A stretch of 5,922 nt of DNA, from contig CAIVZW010000620.1 in NCBI GenBank assembly GCA_903910495.1, positions 1 to 5,922 on the forward strand, written 5' to 3'. Within the stretch, counting starts at the first letter, position 1, and each line of letters opens with the position of its first letter. The translations under genes were made by a program, and so were the position numbers. The notes below the pieces were generated by a model. That model made no database searches and had not been told where the DNA came from. It saw nothing but the letters and a program-made list of their open reading frames with translations. Of the stretch, positions 1 to 5,922 are shown in pieces. The DNA is from an uncultured beta proteobacterium (GTDB lineage Bacteria; Pseudomonadota; Gammaproteobacteria; Burkholderiales; Rhodocyclaceae).

Positions 1-76
1 CCAGCGCCTTGCTTTCACGCGCCAGACGAAAAACCGCCTGCGCATAGGGACGAGCGATGGTGACAGATTCAGCCAT
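1..76 (-). CDS. atpH: ATP synthase F1 subunit delta, N-terminal 25 codons only
   Basis: The fragment reads MAESVTIARPYAQAVFRLAR followed by ESKAL and runs off the window at position 1, so most of the gene is outside. The pattern 'ARPYAQAVF' near the N-terminus is the conserved opening of the delta (OSCP-type) subunit, which sits on top of the F1 alpha3beta3 head and joins it to the b-subunit stalk. The ATG at 76 follows the atpF stop by 5 bases. The nearest purine-rich motif (AGGA) lies about 12 bases upstream, so initiation probably depends on ribosomes finishing atpF. Gene identity is supported by both sequence and position after atpF; only the N-terminal helix is visible. Confidence 0.9.
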   Translation of the reverse strand, partial: MAESVTIARPYAQAVFRLARESKAL

Positions 77-81
77 GAGCG

Positions 82-552
82 TCAGAGGTCCTGTTTGATC
101 GTCGCCAGCATCTCGGCGTGCACCCTGGCATCGATTTCGCGGCGCAGAATCTTCTCTGCGCCAGCGACCGCCAGTTCGGCCACACGTTCGCGCAGTGCTT
201 CCTTGACTCGAGCCGCTTCCTGCTCAATCTCCGCCTTGGCGCCGGCAACCACCTTGTCGGCTTCAAACCTGGCCTGCACTTTGGCGTCCTCGATGATTCG
301 CTGCGCGCGCGTCTCGGCTTGAGCCAGAACTTCAGCCACCTTTTCCCTGCCCTCGCGCATGGCTTCTGCCGAATGCCTGGCAGCGAGATCGAGACTTTGC
401 CTGCCGCGTTCGGCAGCAGCGAGGCCCTCGGCGATCTTTGTCGCACGTTCGTCGAGCGCCTTCATGATGGGCGGCCACACGAACTTCATCGTGAACCACG
501 CCAGAATGAAGAACACAACGATCTGGGCAAACAGAGTTGCATTCAGATTCAC
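82..552 (-). CDS. atpF: ATP synthase Fo subunit b
   Basis: The product is 156 residues, the same length as the E. coli b subunit. A single N-terminal membrane helix (about residues 5-25, rich in F, I, V and W) opens with the typical MNLNATL. It is followed by a long, highly charged, Ala/Glu/Arg-rich helix (about 30-140) that would form the dimeric peripheral stalk. The C-terminal part contains '[11 protein letters not shown]' (126-136), the conserved region next to the delta-binding end. The subunit anchors F1 to the a subunit and resists rotation. The start codon is GTG at 552; a GAGGGA ribosome-binding motif ends 8 bases upstream, and MNLNATL fits the family start. It lies 39 bases after atpE and 5 bases before atpH. 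Confidence 0.97.
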   Translation of the reverse strand: MNLNATLFAQIVVFFILAWFTMKFVWPPIMKALDERATKIAEGLAAAERGRQSLDLAARHSAEAMREGREKVAEVLAQAETRAQRIIEDAKVQARFEADKVVAGAKAEIEQEAARVKEALRERVAELAVAGAEKILRREIDARVHAEMLATIKQDL

Positions 553-591
553 GGTTATCTTCCCTCTGAAAGGTTGATGGCAGATGTCCGC

Positions 592-1769
<1,178 letters not shown>

Positions 1770-1771
1770 GA

Positions 1772-2113
1772 TCAGGACTTTTTCCAAAAAGCCAAAAAAC
1801 CTGCTTGCAATGCAAGCCCCAGTCCAATCAGCATGGAAGGCCAATGCAGATCAGCGTACTCACTTACAACAAACACCAGCAACCCGATTGTTGCTGCAAT
1901 CTTGACCAATTCGCCAAGAAAGAAATTGGCCGGGTATGAAGCTCCGGGGCGACTCGCCACGAACTTCAGGCGCAAGGCAAACAAAAAATTAGGTAGGGTA
2001 CATGCTACCCCACCCAATGCTGCCGACACGGCCCCCCGCGTTCCCGCCAACAAACCCGCCGCCAGCGATGTCAATGCTGTTGCCACCACCTGAAGAAGGA
2101 TAGCTCTGAACAT
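1772..2113 (-). CDS. atpI: ATP synthase accessory protein I (AtpI family)
   Basis: This is a small 113-residue membrane protein with four likely helices (about 5-24, 28-48, 68-85 and 91-110). Family marks are 'LGGVACTLPNFLFAL' (33-47) and 'FFLGELVKI' (64-72), the latter with the conserved Glu69 and Lys71. AtpI proteins are known to help c-ring assembly or stability and are often not essential. It is slightly shorter than the roughly 126-residue E. coli protein. It is the first gene after the predicted promoter at 2161-2189. No clear Shine-Dalgarno motif precedes the ATG at 2113 (upstream reads GCATTGCGCTA), so it may be translated weakly, or the start could differ by a few codons. Identity rests on the motifs plus its place directly before atpB. 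Confidence 0.92.
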   Translation of the reverse strand: MFRAILLQVVATALTSLAAGLLAGTRGAVSAALGGVACTLPNFLFALRLKFVASRPGASYPANFFLGELVKIAATIGLLVFVVSEYADLHWPSMLIGLGLALQAGFLAFWKKS

Positions 2114-2160
2114 TAGCGCAATGCAAAAAATATGGCGAACCGCTGCAAGTCGTTTAGTCT

Positions 2161-2189
2161 ACTATAAGATCTATAATTAAACCGGTCAA
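2161..2189 (-). promoter_or_regulatory. Predicted sigma70 promoter of the atp operon
   Basis: On the minus strand the -35 element TTGACC (2184-2189, 5 of 6 to consensus) and the -10 element TATAGT (2161-2166, 5 of 6) are separated by exactly 17 bases. The implied transcription start is near 2153-2155, giving an atpI leader of about 40 bases. It lies in the only sizeable intergenic gap and points at atpI, as expected for the main ATP synthase promoter. The spacer is AT-rich. This is a motif-based prediction. Confidence 0.75.
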
Positions 2190-2201
2190 TATTCAGTAAT
2201 G

Positions 2202-2214
2202 CATTGAGGCAATG
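2202..2214. repeat. Interrupted palindrome upstream of the atp -35 element
   Basis: CATTG and CAATG flank a 3-base centre AGG, giving a perfect 5-base inverted repeat. Relative to the predicted start near 2154 it lies at about -48 to -60, where a dimeric regulator could bind. It could equally be chance; no known operator consensus is recognised. Confidence 0.35.
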
Positions 2215-2259
2215 TAACACTTCGCCCACCATAAATCAGCATGAATTAGCCTTGAAATC

Positions 2260-2272
2260 ATCCGGTCCGGAT
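2260..2272. repeat. 13-base palindrome just after parB
   Basis: ATCCGGTCCGGAT is a perfect palindrome around a central T (2266). It is flanked by direct copies of GAAATC (2254-2259 and 2275-2280). As RNA it could make only a short stem (ATCC/GGAT) with a 5-base loop and no following U-run, so it is a poor terminator. It may be a protein-binding site or a weak RNA-end structure. Confidence 0.35.
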
Positions 2273-2280
2273 CGGAAATC

Positions 2281-3138
2281 TCAAAACCCCTGGCGCAAGC
2301 GTTGCAAAATCCCTTCAAGCTGGTCCAAGTTTCCGAATTCGATCTGTATTTTACCGGCACCTTTCTTGTTGGTGCGAATTTCCACCTGTGCCCCGAGGAA
2401 GTCTGAGATTTCCTCCTGCAGACGCAGCACGTCGCGATCCGGCTGTCTGGATTCAGGCTCTTTTGGCGGTTTCAGGGCATGTTGTGCCAGACGTTCGGTC
2501 TCACGTACCGACAGTCCTTTCTGCACCACGCGCTGGGCGAGCTGGATCTGCAGCGCACCGGACAAGGGCAACAGCGCGCGCGCATGGCCCATATCAATCT
2601 CGCTGCGCATCAGCAACTCCTGTACCGGCGCCACCAACTGCAACAGGCGGAGCAGATTCGATGCGGCTGGCCGTGACCTTCCCACGGCGTCTGCAGCCTG
2701 TTGATGCGTCATCGAAAACTCGTCAATCAGCCGTTGCAGGCCCTGCGCTTCTTCCAGCGGATTAAGGTTTTCGCGCTGAATGTTCTCGATCAGTGCCATG
2801 GCCAGCGCCGAATCGTCGGGAATTTCGCGAATCAGGGTCGGCACTTCTCTCAAACCCGCCATTTGCGCGGCACGCCAGCGACGTTCACCGGCGACGATCT
2901 CGAAACGGTCTTCGCCGGGTTTATCTCCAACCGGGCGGACGAGAATGGGCTGCATCAGACCCTGTGCGCGAATCGAAGCCGCCAGATCTTCCAGCGCAGC
3001 GTTGTCCATCCGGGTGCGCGGCTGGTATTTTCCCGGTTGCAGATTGCCGACCGGCAAGGAACGTTGCTGCTCCCTGCCTTGCGTTTCATTGCCGGCAAGC
3101 AGCGCATCAAGGCCGCGACCGAGTCCTTTCAGTTTCAT
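2281..3138 (-). CDS. parB: Chromosome partitioning protein ParB (Spo0J family)
   Basis: This 285-residue DNA-binding protein loads at parS sites and spreads as a CTP-dependent sliding clamp near the replication origin. It begins with the typical 'KGLGRGLDALLAG' (4-16), the N-terminal part that acts on ParA. The ParB/Srx CTP-binding domain follows, with 'LQPGKYQPR' (33-41), 'GLMQPILVRP' (60-69) and the signature GERRWRA (84-90). Next come 'ENIQRENLNPLEEAQG' (118-133) and a helix-turn-helix around 144-168 (THQQAADAVGRSRPAASNLL). The C-terminal 240-285 would form the dimerisation domain. ATG 3138 overlaps the parA stop as ATGA, with AAGGAG (3146-3151) 7 bases upstream. The length is normal and the sequence looks intact. 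Confidence 0.97.
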   Translation of the reverse strand: MKLKGLGRGLDALLAGNETQGREQQRSLPVGNLQPGKYQPRTRMDNAALEDLAASIRAQGLMQPILVRPVGDKPGEDRFEIVAGERRWRAAQMAGLREVPTLIREIPDDSALAMALIENIQRENLNPLEEAQGLQRLIDEFSMTHQQAADAVGRSRPAASNLLRLLQLVAPVQELLMRSEIDMGHARALLPLSGALQIQLAQRVVQKGLSVRETERLAQHALKPPKEPESRQPDRDVLRLQEEISDFLGAQVEIRTNKKGAGKIQIEFGNLDQLEGILQRLRQGF

Positions 3139-3935
3139 GCTTCTGCTCCTTGTTCGACGTCGGAGCGCACAACGCCATCACGACGGTCGAGGACTTCCTG
3201 CGCCAAGGCCATATAAGCCAGGGCGCCCTTTGATTGCCTGTCGAAGGCACTGACCGGCTTGCCATAAGAGGGCGCTTCGGCCAGACGGACATTGCGCGGG
3301 ATGATGGTGCGATAGACCTTGCTGCCGAAATGATCGACAAGTTCGCCGGAAACCTGTTGCGTCAGCGTCGAGCGCGGATCGAACAAAGTGCGCAGCAAGC
3401 CTTCGATTTCGAGTCTGGCGTTGAGATTGGCGCGTACTTTCTTGAGCGTGGCCACCAGATCGGTCAAGCCCTCCAGCGCGTAGTACTCGCACTGCATCGG
3501 AATCATCACCGCATCGGCAGCCACCAGCCCATTAACGGTCAGCATATTCAGCGCTGGCGGGCAATCCATCAGGATGAAATCGTATTCATTGACCACCGGC
3601 GCCAAGGCATCGCGCAAACGGAATTCACGCCCGCTTATCTCGATCAGGTCGACTTCGGCACCGGCCAGCTCACGATTGGCAGGCAGGATGTCGAAACCGA
3701 AATCAGTCCGGATGCGTGCTTCAGTCAGTGTCGAGCGCCCGATCAGAATCTGGTAAACCGTAGGCAGCGCCTCACGCTTGACGACGCCACAGCCGGTGGT
3801 TGCATTACCCTGCGGATCAAGGTCGATCATCAGCACACGCTGCCCGAGGACAGCCAGACAGGCGGACAGATTGACCGCCGTTGTCGTTTTGCCGACGCCG
3901 CCTTTCTGGTTGGTAACTGCCAGTATTTTTGCCAA
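3135..3935 (-). CDS. parA: Chromosome partitioning ATPase ParA (Soj family)
   Basis: This 266-residue deviant-Walker ATPase works with ParB to segregate replication origins. The ATP-bound dimer binds the nucleoid and ParB stimulates hydrolysis. The deviant Walker A motif KGGVGKTT (11-18) contains both the signature Lys11 and Lys16. Walker A' is 'LMIDLDPQGNAT' (35-46) and Walker B is 'FILMDCPPAL' (120-129). The 'RNVRLAEAPSYGKP' (214-227) segment is typical of chromosomal Soj proteins. There is no N-terminal HTH domain, which separates it from P1-type plasmid ParA. The start is TTG at 3935 (MAKILAVTNQ), with AGGGGAG (3944-3950) 8 bases upstream inside the end of rsmG. No ATG gives a better family fit. 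It starts 2 bases after the rsmG stop. Confidence 0.97.
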   Translation of the reverse strand: MAKILAVTNQKGGVGKTTTAVNLSACLAVLGQRVLMIDLDPQGNATTGCGVVKREALPTVYQILIGRSTLTEARIRTDFGFDILPANRELAGAEVDLIEISGREFRLRDALAPVVNEYDFILMDCPPALNMLTVNGLVAADAVMIPMQCEYYALEGLTDLVATLKKVRANLNARLEIEGLLRTLFDPRSTLTQQVSGELVDHFGSKVYRTIIPRNVRLAEAPSYGKPVSAFDRQSKGALAYMALAQEVLDRRDGVVRSDVEQGAEA

Positions 3936-3937
3936 CT

Positions 3938-4591
3938 TTAACTCTCCCCTAAGCCAAAACTTCCTGCGCCAGCGCTTCTTAACACGGCCAGATGCCGCTC
4001 ACCCTCAACGCCCGGTACCTGCAGGCGATGCACGGCTGCAACCTGCACATCGGCCGGCAAGCGCCCAATTTCATCATGCGGCCAGACACCTTTCATGGCC
4101 AGCCAGCGCCCTCCGGGCTCCAGAAGGTGCCGTGACAAGCCGACAAAATCAGCCAGTTCGGAAAATGCACGCGCGGTGATCGCGGAAAAGCCAAACAGGG
4201 GATGATACTGTTCGACTCGCCCGCAGTGAACGGAAATATTGGGCAATACCAGCTCGATCGTCGCCTGTTGCAGAAAAGCCGCCTTCTTCGAGTTACTGTC
4301 GAGCAGGGTCACGCGTAAATCCGGGCGGGCAATGGCCAACGGTATTCCCGGCATTCCCCCGCCGCTGCCGACATCCAGCAATCTTCCCGCCGGCACGTAA
4401 GACAGCACCGCCAGCGAATCGAGCAGGTGGTGACTGACTGCCTTTTCCTGTTCGCGCAGTGCCGTCAGGCTATAGGTCTTGTTCCACTTGTAGAGCAGGG
4501 CGACATAGGCGAGCAGCTTCTCCTGCACAGCCGGCGGAAAATCAATGCCCAGTTCGGCGAGGCCCTGCGCCAGTTGCGCCGCCGGGTTCAT
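3938..4591 (-). CDS. rsmG: 16S rRNA (guanine527-N7)-methyltransferase RsmG
   Basis: This 217-residue AdoMet-dependent methyltransferase (formerly GidB) makes m7G at position 527 of 16S rRNA; its loss in other bacteria gives low-level streptomycin resistance. It shows the family's '[12 protein letters not shown]' (36-47), 'HLLDSLAVL' (55-63), the AdoMet-binding loop '[16 protein letters not shown]' (71-86), '[12 protein letters not shown]' (96-107) and 'ITARAFSEL' (138-146). I chose ATG 4591 because it overlaps the mnmG stop as ATGA, has GGA nearby, and its [15 protein letters not shown] fits the usual N-terminus. An in-frame ATG at 4603 would add MPER but has no ribosome-binding site. The gene is intact and close to the 207-residue E. 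coli length. Confidence 0.95.
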   Translation of the reverse strand: MNPAAQLAQGLAELGIDFPPAVQEKLLAYVALLYKWNKTYSLTALREQEKAVSHHLLDSLAVLSYVPAGRLLDVGSGGGMPGIPLAIARPDLRVTLLDSNSKKAAFLQQATIELVLPNISVHCGRVEQYHPLFGFSAITARAFSELADFVGLSRHLLEPGGRWLAMKGVWPHDEIGRLPADVQVAAVHRLQVPGVEGERHLAVLRSAGAGSFGLGES

Positions 4592-5922
4592 GCGTTCCGG
4601 CATGACGCGTCGGGAGCGCCGCGCTTGAGATGAACCAGCAGTATCGATATGGCCGCTGGCGTCATGCCCTGAATGCGCGAGGCCTGGCCGAGGGTCTCTG
4701 GTTTTTGCCGGATCAGCTTTTGCTGAATCTCGTTCGACAAGCCGCCAATCCGGCTGTAATCGATGCTCCCCGGAAGGCGGGTCTGCTCATTGGCCAGACT
4801 TTTCGCCACCTCTTCGAGCTGACGCTCGATATAACCCTGATATTTAGCCTGAATCTCGACCTGCTCGACAACCAGCGGGTCGGAAAGTCCGGCACCAGCA
4901 GGCGCGTCAGCAAGCTTCAATGACATCAGGCTGGCATAACTCACATCGGGTCGGCGCAACAGATCGTGCAGCGAGTATTCGCGCTCAATCGGCTTACCCA
5001 GCACGCGCAGTGCCTCGTCAACCGGCACCTTGGCGGGATGCACCCAGGTTGATCTGAGCCGTTCCTGCTCGCGGGCAATCGCCTCTCGCTTCTCACAGAA
5101 AGCTGCCCAGCGTGCATCCCCGACCAGCCCGAGACGCCGGCCATGCTCAGTGAGACGCATGTCGGCATTGTCTTCGCGCAGGGACAGGCGATATTCGGCG
5201 CGACTGGTGAACATGCGGTACGGCTCTGAAATTCCTCGGGTAATCAGGTCATCGACCAGTACGCCGAGATAGGCCTCGTCACGACGCGGCGTCCATGGCT
5301 CCTTGCCCTGCACCTGCAGCGCCGCGTTGGCCCCGGCCAGCAAGCCCTGCGCAGCCGCTTCCTCGTAGCCTGTTGTCCCATTGATCTGACCGGCAAAAAA
5401 CAAGCCGTGGATGGCCTTGGTTTCGAGCGAGGCGTAGAGGCCGCAAGGGTCGAAGTAATCGTATTCGATGGCATAGCCGGGACGCAGGATGTGGCAGTTC
5501 TCCAGCCCGCGCATTGAGCGCACGAGCGCCAGTTGAACGTCGAAAGGCAGACTCGTCGAAATCCCGTTCGGATAGATTTCGTGTGTCGTCAGGCCTTCCG
5601 GTTCAAGGAAGATGTTGTGGCTGCTCTTGGTGGCAAAACGGTGGATCTTATCTTCAATCGATGGGCAGTAGCGCGGCCCCACGCCCTCGATCACCCCGGT
5701 ATACATCGGCGAACGGTCGAGGTTGGCGCGAATGATGTCGTGCGTCCGCTCGTTGGTACTGGTGATCCAGCAGGGCAACTGCTGCGGATGCTGGCTGGCG
5801 TGACCGAGCAGGGAAAACACCGGCAGCGGATCGTCCGAATGCTGCTCCTCCAGCACCGAGAAGTCTATGCTCTTGCCATCAAGGCGCGGCGGAGTACCCG
5901 TTTTGAGGCGCCCGGCGGGCAG
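4588..5922 (-). CDS. mnmG: tRNA uridine-5-carboxymethylaminomethyl modification enzyme MnmG, N-terminus missing
   Basis: This is the FAD-dependent partner of MnmE (also called GidA), which adds the (carboxymethyl)aminomethyl group at C5 of wobble uridine 34 in certain tRNAs. The frame is open to the window edge, so 444 C-terminal residues are seen. About 190 N-terminal residues, including the FAD GxGxxG motif, lie outside (the family is about 630 residues). The visible part starts within '[13 protein letters not shown]' and contains [10 protein letters not shown] with the conserved Cys (visible residue 86). It also has '[18 protein letters not shown]', '[16 protein letters not shown]' (from 173) and '[14 protein letters not shown]' (233-246), then the GidA C-terminal helical domain ending near '[17 protein letters not shown]'. 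Position 5856 has a GTG in frame, but family sequence continues upstream of it, so it is not the start. Confidence 0.97.
   Translation of the reverse strand: MPAGRLKTGTPPRLDGKSIDFSVLEEQHSDDPLPVFSLLGHASQHPQQLPCWITSTNERTHDIIRANLDRSPMYTGVIEGVGPRYCPSIEDKIHRFATKSSHNIFLEPEGLTTHEIYPNGISTSLPFDVQLALVRSMRGLENCHILRPGYAIEYDYFDPCGLYASLETKAIHGLFFAGQINGTTGYEEAAAQGLLAGANAALQVQGKEPWTPRRDEAYLGVLVDDLITRGISEPYRMFTSRAEYRLSLREDNADMRLTEHGRRLGLVGDARWAAFCEKREAIAREQERLRSTWVHPAKVPVDEALRVLGKPIEREYSLHDLLRRPDVSYASLMSLKLADAPAGAGLSDPLVVEQVEIQAKYQGYIERQLEEVAKSLANEQTRLPGSIDYSRIGGLSNEIQQKLIRQKPETLGQASRIQGMTPAAISILLVHLKRGAPDASCRNA

Larger units (their letters stand above)
2114..2280. other. Intergenic region between parB and atpI
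   Basis: These 167 bases contain no convincing gene on either strand. They are more AT-rich than the flanking genes. They hold the atp promoter (2161-2189), an interrupted palindrome CATTG-AGG-CAATG (2202-2214) just upstream of the -35 element, and the palindrome ATCCGGTCCGGAT (2260-2272) just after the parB stop. No clear intrinsic terminator (stable hairpin plus T-run) follows parB, so read-through from parAB into atp is possible. Confidence 0.7.

Noticed and set aside
1770..1844. 25-codon N-terminal extension of atpB
   Set aside because: It overlaps the end of atpI, does not resemble the a-subunit N-terminus, and a better start (MATGHE) lies 2 bases after the atpI stop.
2120..2146. Attenuator-like hairpin plus T-run in the atpI leader
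   Set aside because: A run of six T on the minus strand follows GCGGTTCGC, but the stem would be only 3 base pairs, too weak for a terminator.
2497..2512. Possible parS site (GTCTCACGTACCGAC) inside parB
   Set aside because: Only the TCACGT core resembles parS; the palindrome arms do not match.
4480..4496. Possible parS site (GTTCCACTTGTAG)
   Set aside because: Only one half-site matches GTTCCAC; the other arm has no symmetry, and it lies in a conserved coding region of rsmG (WNKTY).

Overview
The window is an ordinary chromosomal housekeeping segment. Every gene lies on the minus strand, so the biological order runs from high to low coordinates: mnmG (N-terminus cut by the window edge) > rsmG > parA > parB > atpI > atpB > atpE > atpF > atpH (only the first 25 codons). 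The protein sequences and the gene order fit a betaproteobacterium, perhaps of the Nitrosomonadales/Rhodocyclales type. This is inferred from family resemblance (for example the [17 protein letters not shown] region of AtpE and the RsmG N-terminus); no search was run. Base composition is moderately GC-rich and even, with no sign of foreign insertion.

Region 3936-5922 holds two RNA-modification genes: mnmG (tRNA wobble-uridine modification, with MnmE) and rsmG (16S rRNA m7G methylation). Region 2281-3935 holds parA and parB, the chromosomal ParABS partition pair. The junctions mnmG/rsmG, rsmG/parA and parA/parB are a 4-base ATGA overlap, a 2-base gap and another ATGA overlap, so these four genes look like one translationally coupled transcript. 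No recognisable parS site lies in the window.

Region 2114-2280 is the only sizeable non-coding stretch. It separates parB from the ATP synthase genes and holds a near-consensus sigma70 promoter on the minus strand (TTGACC, 17-base spacer, TATAGT) aimed at atpI. Two short palindromes lie between parB and that promoter. Region 1-2113 is the start of the F1Fo-ATP synthase operon: atpI (assembly/accessory protein), the membrane Fo genes atpB (a), atpE (c) and atpF (b), then the first F1 gene atpH (delta). Start sites were refined from ribosome-binding sites and overlaps: atpE begins at ATG 840, atpB at ATG 1769, atpF at GTG 552 and parA at TTG 3935.

No mobile element, CRISPR array, RNA gene or undescribed system was found. 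The points worth a second look are regulatory: the atp promoter and its palindromes, the AT-rich leader of atpE, and the apparent reliance of atpB on coupling to atpI.
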